Positions 42,604 through 52,317 are shown, counted from the first letter of the stretch. The stretch is DNA of 64,000 nt from Virgibacillus siamensis (GCF_900162695.1 NZ_FUIH01000007.1:1488001-1552000), one strand, 5' to 3'. The notes: generated by a model not told the origin, from the sequence alone. A program made the numbers and translations.

Positions 42604-43506
42604 TTAATATTCATCTGTCCGAAAACCCAGTTCTCGCAACTGTGATTGCTTATTCCGCCAATCTTTCTGAACCTTTACCCATAATTCAAGATAAACCTTG
42701 GAACCAAGCAGTGATTCAATATCTTTTCGGGCATATTTGCCAATATTTTTCAGCATGCTGCCTTGCTTACCAATCAAAATTCCTTTTTGTGTCTTCCGTT
42801 CCGTTATAATAGTTGCCTGAATAAAAACAGTATCCGATTCACGCTTTTCAATGTTTTCAATGGCTACAGCGACAGAGTGTGGTACTTCCTCCCTTGTCAG
42901 TTGCAGTGCTTTTTCCCGGATGAGTTCACCTATAATAAACCGCTCCGGATGATCAGTTATCTGATCTTCGGGATAATATTGCGGTCCCTCCGGAATATAT
43001 TCTTTCAATACATTCAGCATATGCTGCACATTGTTTCCTTGCAATGCGGATATTGGTACAATTTCTTTAAAATCATACTTATCTTTATAGGATTTAATAA
43101 GTGCAAACAGCTCATCGGGATGTATTAAATCAATCTTATTGATAATTAGAAACACCGGCCGATTCGTTTGTTGAAGCCGATCAATTATATACTGATCTCC
43201 TCTGCCATAACCTTCTTCTGCATTAATCATAAACAATACAGCATCAACTTCATTTAACGTGTCTTCTGCGATTTTTACCATAAAATCACCAAGACGATGT
43301 TTTGGCTTATGGATTCCAGGTGTGTCAATAAAGATCAGCTGGGCATCTTTTTCTGTTAAAACTCCTTGAATTTTATTGCGTGTTGTTTGTGCTTTATCGC
43401 TCATGATTGCTATTTTTTGCCCTATCACATTGTTCATGAACGTGGACTTTCCAACATTCGGTCTGCCGATGATTGCTACAAATCCTGATTTATATTTGCT
43501 GGACAT
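42604..43506 (-). CDS. era: GTPase Era
   Basis: A 300-aa GTPase needed for 16S rRNA maturation and 30S assembly. G1 GRPNVGKS (about residues 14-21), G3 DTPGIH, G4 NKID, and a C-terminal KH domain (GKQGSMLKNIGKYARKDIE). In B. subtilis cdd lies between dgkA and era; here no cytidine deaminase is present, only a 177-nt gap. Confidence 0.96.
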   Translation of the reverse strand: MSSKYKSGFVAIIGRPNVGKSTFMNNVIGQKIAIMSDKAQTTRNKIQGVLTEKDAQLIFIDTPGIHKPKHRLGDFMVKIAEDTLNEVDAVLFMINAEEGYGRGDQYIIDRLQQTNRPVFLIINKIDLIHPDELFALIKSYKDKYDFKEIVPISALQGNNVQHMLNVLKEYIPEGPQYYPEDQITDHPERFIIGELIREKALQLTREEVPHSVAVAIENIEKRESDTVFIQATIITERKTQKGILIGKQGSMLKNIGKYARKDIESLLGSKVYLELWVKVQKDWRNKQSQLRELGFRTDEY

Positions 43507-43683
43507 GATGTTATTCCTCCACCGTTATTTCTATCTAGTGTTTATATCATACTATAAATTCACGCGTATTTCATATATACGACAAAACCTTTAAAAAATT
43601 TTTTGTTTTCCTCATTCCTCTACTGCAATCGACACGATAAAGTCTCCGTGAAAGCGGATTCAAAACAATTATCTGTTGCAGCG

Positions 43684-44055
43684 TCACATAAAGGTTTCAT
43701 TTATTTCAGGAATAAATATAAGTAATCCGATGATGATGGCTGTTATGGCGGCCAATAATACCGCCCCTGCGGATATATCTTTTATTATCTTAGCATTGGG
43801 GTTAATTTCCGGTTTAATATAGTCGATTATTTTTTCAATGGATGTATTGATCATTTCGGTGATCAATACAACGCAGATTGTTAAAAAGATTAGTGCCCAT
43901 TGCAACAGATCCAGCTTGAAAAATAGACCTGCTGCAATAACTGCTGCTGCTGCAATCAAATGAACCCTAAAGTTTCCCTCTGATTTAATCACTTCACGCA
44001 AACCATTCCAAGCATACGAAAAACCAATTACACTGTGTCGGCGATTATCGTTCAA
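43684..44055 (-). CDS. dgkA: Undecaprenol kinase (DgkA family)
   Basis: A 123-aa membrane kinase that phosphorylates undecaprenol in Gram-positives (also called UdpK), feeding the lipid carrier pool. Three membrane helices; the DgkA signature EMINTSIEKIIDYI carries the catalytic Glu. The best start is TTG 44055, with GGGTGAG seven nt upstream; this gives exactly the B. subtilis length. It overlaps the ybeY 3' end by 11 nt. Confidence 0.9.
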   Translation of the reverse strand: MNDNRRHSVIGFSYAWNGLREVIKSEGNFRVHLIAAAAVIAAGLFFKLDLLQWALIFLTICVVLITEMINTSIEKIIDYIKPEINPNAKIIKDISAGAVLLAAITAIIIGLLIFIPEINETFM

Positions 44056-44509
44056 TTCCAAACTCACCCAGTATTTCTTCCTGGCGATTAAACATTTTAA
44101 CCTCATCAGTCTTATTCATATGGTCATACCCAAGCAAATGCAGAAAACCATGAACTGCGAGGAAACTAAGTTCCCGTTCAAATGAGTGTTCATATTCGTT
44201 GGCTTGTTCATCCGCCCTTTCGACAGATATGACAATATCACCAAGCATAACTGGGATATCCTCACTAATTATATCCATTTCACCATCACCGATTTCCTGC
44301 ATTGCAAATGATATTACATCAGTCGGCTGATCCTTTTGACGATAATTCCGGTTCAATTCCTGTATTTCCTTATTATTCACAAATGTTACGGAGACTTCTG
44401 AAGCTGGTGAAACCCCCTCTGCATCAGCAGTAAATAACAGTAGCCGTTGCAGCAAATCTACATAATCGGATGAAACTGAATTTGTTTGGTCATGAAAATC
44501 AATATGCAT
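44045..44509 (-). CDS. ybeY: Endoribonuclease YbeY
   Basis: A 154-aa zinc metalloprotein for rRNA processing and ribosome quality control. Zinc motif HGFLHLLGYDH (H3 site) near residues 116-126 is intact. Its ATG shares a base with the pgpH stop (TAATG). Operon pgpH-ybeY-dgkA with overlapping genes at both ends. Confidence 0.94.
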   Translation of the reverse strand: MHIDFHDQTNSVSSDYVDLLQRLLLFTADAEGVSPASEVSVTFVNNKEIQELNRNYRQKDQPTDVISFAMQEIGDGEMDIISEDIPVMLGDIVISVERADEQANEYEHSFERELSFLAVHGFLHLLGYDHMNKTDEVKMFNRQEEILGEFGIER

Positions 44510-46629
44510 TATGTTGCCTCCTTGGTTGGATATTTGATCCTGGAATGGAATATTCCTTTCAGCGTTTCACAAATTGTCTGATGTACAGTATCTAATTCAC
44601 TTAACGTCAGGTCACACTCATTAAGCTGACCATCCATCAGCCGGCTATTGACAATGGATCCTACAATTTCATCTATTTTTTCTTTTGTCGGTTCTTTTAA
44701 CGACCTCACAGCAGCTTCTACTGAATCACAAATACTGATGACTGCTGCTTCTTTAGTCTGCGGTTTGGGTCCCGGATATCGGAACAATTCTTCCTTTACT
44801 TCTTCATTAACCTTTTTTTCCATTTGATAAAAGTACTGCAGTAAAGTTGTACCATGATGCTGCTTCGCTATATCAATTATTTCCTCAGGCATTTTATGTT
44901 CTTTCAGCATCTCCGCCCCGTCATACGGATGACTTATAATAATTTCTGCACTTTGCAGCGGTTCAATTAAATCATGCGGGTTTTTAATGGAAACCTGATT
45001 TTCGATAAAATAATGCGGTCTTATCGTTTTCCCGATATCATGATAATATGCTCCGACTCTAGCCAAAAGTCCGTTCGCTCCAATGGCTTCACAGGCGGTT
45101 TCACTAAGATTTGCAACCATTACGGAATGGTGATAGGTACCAGGTGCTTCTGTTAGTATCTTTCGAAGCAGAGGCTGGTTCGGACTTGCAAGTGAAAGTA
45201 ATTTAATATCTGATAAAATTCCCAGTCCTGTTTCAAAAAAAGGAAGTAAGCCGATTGTCAGCACCGCTGATAACAATGCAGCAGACACCCCATATGCCGA
45301 TTGAATGATTAAATCCGCATAGGAATATTTTTCAAATGAAAGGAATAGAAATAACAATACAGTAATAACGTTTATAACTGCCATTCCCGCGCCAGCTTTA
45401 ATGACTGCCAGTCTGTCTTTCACATTGACCAGAAAAATAATTCCGGCCATCTGTGAAAAGAAGAAGTAAATACCTGCTTCAATATTGAGCGTTCCAGGTA
45501 ATTCACCGTTAAAAATCACACTTCCTAAAATTGCGTAAAGAATCGATAATACGATAGCAAAACGTTCCTGGATCAACTGTTTTATCAATAGCCCGCCTGT
45601 GGCAACAGGAACCGCAAAAAACAGCAAATTTTCCGTTGTTGTGAACAAACTGACCACTTTCATCAGAACGATTACAATAAAACTAATCATCAGCACTGCC
45701 GCAATTTTTCGGTTATCCATTTGATTTTCCCGGTATAGATGATTTATTTCAGAACCAATAACTGTGATAATCAGCAGAATTAATAGGACAAGGCCAATGA
45801 CTGGAAATACATTTCGTTCCTGATTTAAAAGCCCTATCAATTTAAGCTCTTCATAAATCCCGTCTGTTATTGTCTGTCCTTCTCTTACAATGATTTCTCC
45901 TGCCCTGATAACGACAGGTTCCACATTGCTTGCTGCTTCTTTTCGTGCCTCCATCGTTTTTTCCACATCAAAAAATGAATTCTCCACAATGGCAAACTTA
46001 CTTAATTTCTTTAACGGTTCTTTCAGCCGCTTATCTAAAGAAGAATATTTAATACTCTGCGTAACATCCGATTCCGCACGTTGTATGTTTTCGGTTCGAA
46101 CGCCATCCTTTAAAACATTTTCCAGTGAAGAAAGCAGCAGTTTTTTTCCTTCCTGTCGCTTACTTGCTTTAATATCCAATAATTTATAAAATAAACCATC
46201 ATCGAGCTTGTCCGTTATCTCAGGAGATAAAATCTGTTTCAGCTGTTGAACTTTTTCCTGACTGGATACAAGTGAATCCGAATTCTCTATCCCGTTTACG
46301 GATGTATCCTTTTCCACTTTAGCGATCGCATCAAAAATTTCCCCGATATATGAAAGACGCTCTTTCGTTATTTCAGTCGATATATTATATCTATCCTCAA
46401 CCGCCTGAACAGTTTCCCGTGTTTTCCGCTTTGTTTCCTGCTTATTTTCAATTGTAATAGGAGATCGGATCGTTTCCTTTGCATCAGAGAACCGTTCAAT
46501 ATTATACGTTTCGGTATAAACATTATTGACAGTCATCAGAAAGAAAAATGCACCCAATAAAATTAATGCCAGAATGATCATAACCCACTTTGGCTGAAGA
46601 TGAATAAAATTATGCAGAAATTTTTTCAT
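44509..46629 (-). CDS. pgpH: 7TM-HD c-di-AMP phosphodiesterase PgpH
   Basis: A 706-aa membrane protein (B. subtilis YqfF). N-terminal extracellular domain after the first helix, a seven-helix 7TMR-HD region (about residues 275-460), and a cytoplasmic HD phosphodiesterase domain (GTYHHSVMVANLSE...YHDIGKTIRPHYF). It degrades c-di-AMP, controlling potassium and osmolyte uptake, important in salt-exposed bacilli. ATG 46629 with GGTGAGGTGAC upstream. Confidence 0.93.
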   Translation of the reverse strand: MKKFLHNFIHLQPKWVMIILALILLGAFFFLMTVNNVYTETYNIERFSDAKETIRSPITIENKQETKRKTRETVQAVEDRYNISTEITKERLSYIGEIFDAIAKVEKDTSVNGIENSDSLVSSQEKVQQLKQILSPEITDKLDDGLFYKLLDIKASKRQEGKKLLLSSLENVLKDGVRTENIQRAESDVTQSIKYSSLDKRLKEPLKKLSKFAIVENSFFDVEKTMEARKEAASNVEPVVIRAGEIIVREGQTITDGIYEELKLIGLLNQERNVFPVIGLVLLILLIITVIGSEINHLYRENQMDNRKIAAVLMISFIVIVLMKVVSLFTTTENLLFFAVPVATGGLLIKQLIQERFAIVLSILYAILGSVIFNGELPGTLNIEAGIYFFFSQMAGIIFLVNVKDRLAVIKAGAGMAVINVITVLLFLFLSFEKYSYADLIIQSAYGVSAALLSAVLTIGLLPFFETGLGILSDIKLLSLASPNQPLLRKILTEAPGTYHHSVMVANLSETACEAIGANGLLARVGAYYHDIGKTIRPHYFIENQVSIKNPHDLIEPLQSAEIIISHPYDGAEMLKEHKMPEEIIDIAKQHHGTTLLQYFYQMEKKVNEEVKEELFRYPGPKPQTKEAAVISICDSVEAAVRSLKEPTKEKIDEIVGSIVNSRLMDGQLNECDLTLSELDTVHQTICETLKGIFHSRIKYPTKEAT

Positions 46630-46668
46630 GACTGTCACCTCACCATCCGGATTATTGTATATAGAAAT

Positions 46669-46691
46669 AAGACCCATTAAATAAGGGTCTT
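46669..46691 (-). terminator. Weak hairpin downstream of phoH
   Basis: AAGACCC (46669-46675) pairs with GGGTCTT (46685-46691) around a 9-nt loop, followed on the minus strand by TATTTCTAT. It could be a weak terminator or attenuator between phoH and pgpH. Confidence 0.4.
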
Positions 46692-46703
46692 ACACTATAC
46701 ACT

Positions 46704-47669
46704 TCATCCGTTATTAGCATTTTCGTAGGCATTAATAATCTTCTGAACCAATGGATGTCTTACCACATCTGTCTGAGTCAATTGAATAAAGGAGATACCT
46801 TCAACCGGAGACAGCAGATGATGAGCAGTATGCAGTCCCGACTTTACCCCTTTTGGCAAATCAATTTGCGTTATATCCCCTGTAATGACCATCTTAGAAC
46901 CAAAACCAAGCCTGGTTAGAAACATTTTCATCTGTTCAGGCGTAGTATTTTGTGCCTCGTCCAAAATGACAAATGCGTCATCAAGCGTTCTTCCCCGCAT
47001 ATAAGCGAGCGGGGCAATCTCAATGGTATCCCTTTCAATCAGACGCAATGTATGCTCAGCTCCAAGGACGTCATGGAGTGCGTCATACAATGGTCGCAGG
47101 TATGGATCAACTTTTTCTTTCAAATCCCCGGGTAAAAAACCAAGACTCTCACCGGCTTCTACCGCAGGGCGGGTTAGAATAATCCGTTTCACTTCACCGT
47201 TCTTCAAGGCACGGACAGCCATCACCACGGCAAGATATGTTTTACCTGTACCGGCAGGACCGATCCCAAAGACAAGATCATTTGCTTTTATTGCCGCAAT
47301 GTAACTTTTTTGTCCTAATGTTTTCACCCGGATGGACTTTCCGTGGGCATTCTTGGTAATTTCATCTTCAAATAGTGCCTCAAACTGATTTAGCTTTCCT
47401 TTTTTGGCCAAATCAGCCGCATATACAACATCCCGTTCGGTAATCGCCAAACCTTTTCTAACAACAGATAAAAGGGTTTTCAGTAATTCTTCTGCTAAAT
47501 TGGCTGCTTCCTCACTTCCGGAAACATGAACTTCTTCACCCCTTGTCACTATGGTGATATCAAGTTGTTGTTCGATTTGTTTCAGAAATTTATCATTTGT
47601 ACCGAAAAGTTCTAAAGCTTCATTCGGGGTTTTCAGTTGTAAATCTATTGTGTTAAAGTGTCTTGACAT
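46704..47669 (-). CDS. phoH: PhoH-like ATPase
   Basis: A 321-aa P-loop protein of the PhoH/PhoL family. Walker A GPAGTGKTY near residues 138-146, Walker B VILDEAQN, and an N-terminal KH-like segment. Linked with ybeY and RNA metabolism in many genomes. Despite the name, no Pho box precedes it. Two nt after yqfD, so same transcript. Confidence 0.94.
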   Translation of the reverse strand: MSRHFNTIDLQLKTPNEALELFGTNDKFLKQIEQQLDITIVTRGEEVHVSGSEEAANLAEELLKTLLSVVRKGLAITERDVVYAADLAKKGKLNQFEALFEDEITKNAHGKSIRVKTLGQKSYIAAIKANDLVFGIGPAGTGKTYLAVVMAVRALKNGEVKRIILTRPAVEAGESLGFLPGDLKEKVDPYLRPLYDALHDVLGAEHTLRLIERDTIEIAPLAYMRGRTLDDAFVILDEAQNTTPEQMKMFLTRLGFGSKMVITGDITQIDLPKGVKSGLHTAHHLLSPVEGISFIQLTQTDVVRHPLVQKIINAYENANNG

Positions 47670-47671
47670 AA

Positions 47672-48874
47672 TCAGTCTCCTTGACGTATTGGTACTTCTT
47701 TTACAATATTTTCTTCCACTGTCATATATAAGATTAATTTAACTTTACCACTCTCGGTAGTTTCATGCAAAATATTTTCAGAAATGATCTCGGCATCATT
47801 CCCAAGCTTTAGCAGCAATTCTTTTTTAGCCTGTTTAATCCCGATATTTATTGCTTCCTCTTTACTCCGCTCTAGTTTATTATACTTCTTTTCACTTAAA
47901 ATGGTTTCAACTATTTTAATGGGAAGTTCCCATTTAAGAAAATAGAGATCTTTAACATAACGCTCCCGATGAATATTTTTGTATTCAGGTGTACCAAATC
48001 CCCAAACAGGCAACTCTACATTTCCCAGTTTCAGATGGTATTTATTTTCCCGCTTCCCTGTAAGCAGTTCATGATTGGCCTTCAGTGGTACCGTAACGGA
48101 AACCTCATACCAAGTTTTTGCAATGATATCAGCTTCTGATTCAACCAATTCGTATTTCTTGTCCTTTTTATTTTCATCAAAACGCAGCCTGCCAGATACA
48201 AGCAGGTCGCCTGGCTCCACATATTCATTTACCTGAACCTTTGGAACACCCTTCGATACATACATCTTTTGAATAACACCTTTTTTTGCGGCTACAAGGT
48301 TACGGGGACCACTTTTTTCCTCCTCTTCCACGATCGTTTTCTCAACGCCTTCCAATACAAAGGTTGTCCCTTTTTGATGCACACCGACCCAAAGAAGTTC
48401 CGGAATATCATGCATCAGTTTTTGTTGAATAACGCTCGACTTTCCGATTGAAAAGGTCCATGCACCGCGGTGTATTCCATATTCCTCCAGTTGCTTGTCT
48501 ATCTTTTCTTCAAGATCAGTCGGGACATCCTTTATTTTCACTTCCCAAATAATATTGGAAAGTAAAAAAATCAAAAGAATGCTCATTAGAAATGCTGCCG
48601 GTATCTCTTTACGAACGGTCAATCGTTCCATGAAAAAAGGCAATCCTTTTTTCTTAATGAACCTTATTTTATACGCTCTTTTCCTTCTGATGTCTTTCAC
48701 AACATGCAAACTGTTTAATTTAATATTACCTGTACAAACGGTTGCCGATTCTTTTTTAATATTCCATACAAAAACACCTTGTTCCACACAAGCTTGAAAA
48801 AACGTTTCCGGTTCCGATCCTTCAATTCGAATCGTGACATAGCCGGTTAAATAGGACCCTTGCATTTGTTTCAT
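47672..48874 (-). CDS. yqfD: Sporulation protein YqfD
   Basis: A 400-aa protein required at stage IV of sporulation in Bacillus (distant from SpoIVFA-like proteins). Basic N-terminal part with one membrane helix about residues 93-113 (FLMSILLIFLLSNIIW), then a large soluble domain with LDxxKGTTFVLEGVEKT-like repeats. GGTGAG lies before the ATG. Its presence supports an endospore former. Likely sigma-E dependent as in B. subtilis. Confidence 0.9.
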   Translation of the reverse strand: MKQMQGSYLTGYVTIRIEGSEPETFFQACVEQGVFVWNIKKESATVCTGNIKLNSLHVVKDIRRKRAYKIRFIKKKGLPFFMERLTVRKEIPAAFLMSILLIFLLSNIIWEVKIKDVPTDLEEKIDKQLEEYGIHRGAWTFSIGKSSVIQQKLMHDIPELLWVGVHQKGTTFVLEGVEKTIVEEEEKSGPRNLVAAKKGVIQKMYVSKGVPKVQVNEYVEPGDLLVSGRLRFDENKKDKKYELVESEADIIAKTWYEVSVTVPLKANHELLTGKRENKYHLKLGNVELPVWGFGTPEYKNIHRERYVKDLYFLKWELPIKIVETILSEKKYNKLERSKEEAINIGIKQAKKELLLKLGNDAEIISENILHETTESGKVKLILYMTVEENIVKEVPIRQGD

Positions 48875-48900
48875 GTTCTCACCCTTTTTCCTGCTATCGT

Positions 48901-49182
48901 TTAATCAAAAATGAATTTTATCTCATGAATAGTACCTTCCAGCAATATTTCCTCTGGCAACATAGTTTTTAATACAAATGATGAACCCGTAATTTGGATA
49001 TGACCTTTGTTCGCCCTAACTGTCAGCTCTTCATCGGAATAAACGACCAATCCTTTGTGATTCTCTATGTACACGTGAATTTGACCAATCGTCGTGATTC
49101 TCGGCAATTCCAGCATGACGTCAGATGGAAGGTCCAAATATTTTGTCAGCAATGGAGCAATTCGCTGTTGTAATTTCTTCAT
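48901..49182 (-). CDS. yqfC: Sporulation protein YqfC
   Basis: A 93-aa YabP/YqfC-family protein; the pattern LDLPSDVMLELPRITTIGQIHVYIENHKG is characteristic. Cotranscribed with yqfD (26-nt gap). A CATAAATA sequence at 49207-49214 on the minus strand loosely resembles a sigma-E -10, but no matching -35 was secured. Confidence 0.88.
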   Translation of the reverse strand: MKKLQQRIAPLLTKYLDLPSDVMLELPRITTIGQIHVYIENHKGLVVYSDEELTVRANKGHIQITGSSFVLKTMLPEEILLEGTIHEIKFIFD

Positions 49183-49237
49183 GGATGCGGCCCCCTCTCA
49201 CAATCATATTTATGAAGGTTTCAAGTGGATAAGAACA

Positions 49238-49280
49238 CAAAAAAAGAACCACTTCCGGATATGTACATCCGGAAGTGATC
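49238..49280 (-). terminator. Terminator of the gene at 49291-49752
   Basis: ACTTCCGGAT (49251-49260) pairs with ATCCGGAAGT (49267-49276), loop 6; on the minus strand GGTTCTTTTTTT follows. Confidence 0.9.
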
Positions 49281-49290
49281 CTATCTGGTT

Positions 49291-49752
49291 CTAGTTACCT
49301 CTTCGTTTTGAAATAATACTCCGATATGGCTGCATCGCTCTTGGCTTACCTAGTATTTCAGCCATAATGATGCCATTTACCAACCCTTTTTTATTCAGAT
49401 TGTTGCTGATTCGCTTTTTAAATTCCTTTTGTTCTTTTGTGAGTCCTCTCTCATTTGGCTTTTTGTTTTCAGACATCACACTTTTATATTTCCGTTTTTC
49501 CATTTCCAGCCTTGTTTGTGAACGCTGTATTTCCCTGCTCAAAGCATGGTGATTCTCATGATCCCCGAAATCTTCAGCGTATTCCTGTTGTACTGATTCC
49601 TGATTTTTATATGCCTGCTGCGCGGTGCTCGTATGTTTTGATCTGCCTGCAGTTCTGCCGCCTGATTTTACTTCCTTTTTATCTTTCTTTTTAGCAAAAG
49701 AACTGACAATCCCGAAAATGATTAGTACGAGAAAGGGTAGAAATTGCTCCAT
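49291..49752 (-). CDS. yqfB: YqfB-like membrane-anchored basic protein
   Basis: A 153-aa protein with one N-terminal membrane segment (FLPFLVLIIFGIVSSFA) and a charged, basic, coiled cytoplasmic part with a C-terminal conserved-looking stretch (VNGIIMAEILGKPRA). It takes the position of B. subtilis yqfB after floA; I assign that symbol by synteny only. Function unknown, though in B. subtilis yqeZ-floA-yqfB form one sigma-W operon. Confidence 0.7.
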   Translation of the reverse strand: MEQFLPFLVLIIFGIVSSFAKKKDKKEVKSGGRTAGRSKHTSTAQQAYKNQESVQQEYAEDFGDHENHHALSREIQRSQTRLEMEKRKYKSVMSENKKPNERGLTKEQKEFKKRISNNLNKKGLVNGIIMAEILGKPRAMQPYRSIISKRRGN

Positions 49753-49781
49753 AGCACAGCTCCTTTCATTCTCAATCCTTC

Positions 49782-50771
49782 TTACCGGTTATCCTCGTCC
49801 GTATCGTCTTTTGATATTTTTCCAATGGAATCACGCATATCCGTGTCAGCATCAATATTCTTGTAATTCATATAATCCATAACTCCTAAATTACCGGAAC
49901 GTAATGCTTCGGAAAGTGCACGTGGAACATCCGCTTCGGCTTCAACCACTTTTGCACGCATTTCTTCTACTCTTGCCGTCATTTCCTGCTCCTTCGCTAC
50001 AGCCATTGCACGACGCTCTTCGGCTTTCGCCTGGGCGATGTTTTTATCCGCTTCGGCCTGGTCTGTCTGCAGAATAGCTCCAATGTTTTTACCAATGTCG
50101 ATATCCGCTATATCAATTGATAATATTTCAAATGCAGTACCTGCATCAAGTCCTCTTGACAATACATTTTGCGAAATGGAATCAGGATTCTCCAGTACCT
50201 TTGCATGTGTTTCCGAACTACCGATTGTACTGACAATCCCTTCACCAACCCGGGCGATTACAGTATCTTCCCCTGCACCACCGACCAATCGATCAATATT
50301 GGCCCGAACAGTAATTCTTGCCTTCGCTTTCACCTCAATACCATCAATTGCAATCCCTGAAATAAAGGGAGTTTCAATTACTTTCGGATTAACACTCATT
50401 TGTACGGCTTCCAGAACGTCACGGCCAGCCAAATCAATTGCTGCCGTACGTTCAAAGCTTAGTTCAATATTAGCACGCTGGGCAGCAATCAGAGCGTTGA
50501 CTACCCTGTCGACATTCCCACCAGCCAAATAGTGACTCTCGAGCTGATTTGTGGTGACACTCAGCCCTGCTTTATGGGCTTTAATTAGCGGGTTAATTAC
50601 CCTGGAAGGAATAACCCTTCGAAGGCGCATACCTACCAACGTAAAAATTCCAACCTTTACACCTGCGGCTAATGCACTGATCCATAGCATGACAGGTATA
50701 AATGTAAATAATACTGCTACAACAATCAAAATAACTGCGATAATAATTATCGGCATAAGTTGTATTTCCAT
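49782..50771 (-). CDS. floA: Flotillin-like protein FloA
   Basis: A 329-aa SPFH-domain scaffold protein (B. subtilis YqfA/FloA). An N-terminal membrane hairpin (PIIIIAVILIVVAVLF), the SPFH region, then an Ala/Glu-rich coiled region (about 225-295). Organises membrane microdomains and affects fluidity and secretion. Its ATG shares a base with the yqeZ stop, with its ribosome site (AGGAGG) inside yqeZ. Confidence 0.95.
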   Translation of the reverse strand: MEIQLMPIIIIAVILIVVAVLFTFIPVMLWISALAAGVKVGIFTLVGMRLRRVIPSRVINPLIKAHKAGLSVTTNQLESHYLAGGNVDRVVNALIAAQRANIELSFERTAAIDLAGRDVLEAVQMSVNPKVIETPFISGIAIDGIEVKAKARITVRANIDRLVGGAGEDTVIARVGEGIVSTIGSSETHAKVLENPDSISQNVLSRGLDAGTAFEILSIDIADIDIGKNIGAILQTDQAEADKNIAQAKAEERRAMAVAKEQEMTARVEEMRAKVVEAEADVPRALSEALRSGNLGVMDYMNYKNIDADTDMRDSIGKISKDDTDEDNR

Positions 50772-52123
50772 TAAAATTCCTCCTGTTCTTTTTCTGTATG
50801 ATTTAATGCTCTTACCACTACACGTACACCTTCGACCTTCACTACTTTAACATGCTGATCCTTGGCAATGAACCCGCCTTCTGTTACAACATCAATACGT
50901 TCATTCTCGAGAATAGCGGTACCCGACGGACGCAAGGGTGTTACCGTAACCCCCCGCAAACCAATTAATTCCAGCCTATTAACGGATGAGACATATCCTT
51001 GTTCTGTCATGGTCCGATCTTTTAAAATGATATGACGGAAAAATCCTTTCTCCAATCCTATCGTTCTGAATAACACCACCGTTGCGATTATCGCAACAAT
51101 GAATGCAATACCAATGCTCATGGACATTTGCCCAATATCCTGACCAGACATAATCAGGGAGACAATAATCGCACCAATGCCGAGAAGACCAACAATGCCC
51201 CCCGGCACAAAAAACTCTGCAACAATCAGCACAAGCCCCAAAATCAATAGTATAATTGCTTCCATTCCAGCCAGTCCCGCGACAATATGACCATAAAAAA
51301 ACAATACCAGTGATAATAATCCAACTATACCAGGTATACCGAAACCGGGCGAATAAAGTTCCACGATTAATCCAAGACTCGCCAGCGACAATAGAATTGG
51401 AACAATAATTGGGTTTGTTATAAATCGGGCAGCTTCTTCTGACAAAGTTGGCTCTTTTTCAATGACAGAAGCCTGTGCCAAGCCTAATTCCTGCAGTAAT
51501 TCTTTCCGGTCTTGGACAGTATCCTCAGAATAGCCCACCTTTTTTGCTGATTTGGCTCCAAGTGTAAGATATTCACCTTTGCCGGCACCGAACTCCGGTA
51601 AGTCAATACTTGGATCTGCCATGGCGACTGCATACAGGGGATCTTTCCCTGACGAATTTGCAGCGCTTTTCATAGCGGCAATCCACGCTGACTGAGCTTT
51701 CTTACTTGCTGCGGTACCATCCTGATTGATAACACCACTGGCTCCCATTGTTGCCTGTGGTTTCATATAAATGGTATCCGTATTAAGCGCAATATATGAC
51801 CCTGCCGACAATGCACGGTTTACAATAAAAGATGTAGTCGGGATTTCAAGACCTTGAAGTAATTCCGCTATATTCCCGGCTGCATCAACACGGCCGCCAG
51901 GTGTATCGATTTCAAAAATGATGTAATCCGCGTTATCTTCTGTTGCTTCCTCTGTGGTTCGTTCTATAAAGGATTCAAGACCGCGCTCCACTTCATCTTC
52001 AACCGGAATGACATAAACCAGTTTCCCGTCACCATTATTGGTTGCATGGATAGAAGACATTGCGGAGAAAAGCGAAATTGCAGCAATAAGCAGTATTACT
52101 ATGTACTTGTAATGTTTCGGCAA
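50771..52123 (-). CDS. yqeZ: NfeD-family membrane serine protease YqeZ
   Basis: A 450-aa membrane-bound ClpP-class protease. A signal sequence, a protease domain with GGRVDAAGNI and catalytic Ser in NRALSAGSYIAL plus the conserved Lys in the MGASGVINQDG-AASKK region, four to five membrane segments (about 230-340), and a C-terminal NfeD OB fold. Works with FloA. TTG 52123 is the start, preceded by GGGGGGTGAGGG. A sigma-W-like promoter lies upstream. Confidence 0.93.
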   Translation of the reverse strand: MPKHYKYIVILLIAAISLFSAMSSIHATNNGDGKLVYVIPVEDEVERGLESFIERTTEEATEDNADYIIFEIDTPGGRVDAAGNIAELLQGLEIPTTSFIVNRALSAGSYIALNTDTIYMKPQATMGASGVINQDGTAASKKAQSAWIAAMKSAANSSGKDPLYAVAMADPSIDLPEFGAGKGEYLTLGAKSAKKVGYSEDTVQDRKELLQELGLAQASVIEKEPTLSEEAARFITNPIIVPILLSLASLGLIVELYSPGFGIPGIVGLLSLVLFFYGHIVAGLAGMEAIILLILGLVLIVAEFFVPGGIVGLLGIGAIIVSLIMSGQDIGQMSMSIGIAFIVAIIATVVLFRTIGLEKGFFRHIILKDRTMTEQGYVSSVNRLELIGLRGVTVTPLRPSGTAILENERIDVVTEGGFIAKDQHVKVVKVEGVRVVVRALNHTEKEQEEF

Positions 52124-52156
52124 ACGCCCTCACCCCCCTTCCGCTTACAGTACTCA

Positions 52157-52183
52157 TACGAAAAAAATACTAAAATGGTTTCA
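52157..52183 (-). promoter_or_regulatory. Sigma-W-like promoter of yqeZ-floA-yqfB
   Basis: On the minus strand TGAAAC (52178-52183), 17-bp spacer, CGTA (52157-52160); start near 52149, about 26 nt before the yqeZ TTG. The B. subtilis operon is sigma-W controlled and consensus is TGAAAC-N16-CGTA; the 17-bp spacing is one longer. Predicts induction by cell-envelope stress. Confidence 0.6.
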
Positions 52184-52291
52184 TTTTCTTACATAAATAC
52201 TATCACAAACTATCCGAAAAATGAGGGTGTATTTATAAATGATTAAAAGTGCACCGGTTTGGGAAGCGTTAATGTTAAGGAAGCATTTAAA

Positions 52292-52317
52292 AAGCCCCGT
52301 CCAATCTGACGGGGCTT
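52292..52317 (-). terminator. Terminator of rpsU-yqeY
   Basis: AAGCCCCGTC (52292-52301) pairs with GACGGGGCTT (52308-52317); TTTAAA follows on the minus strand. Confidence 0.92.

Noticed and set aside
46704..47669. phoH as a Pho regulon member
   Set aside because: No TTWACA repeats precede its transcript; the name is historical and neighbours are RNA-processing genes.
50038..50532. 164-codon ORF on the plus strand
   Set aside because: Antisense to floA, produced by its Ala/Glu-rich coiled region.
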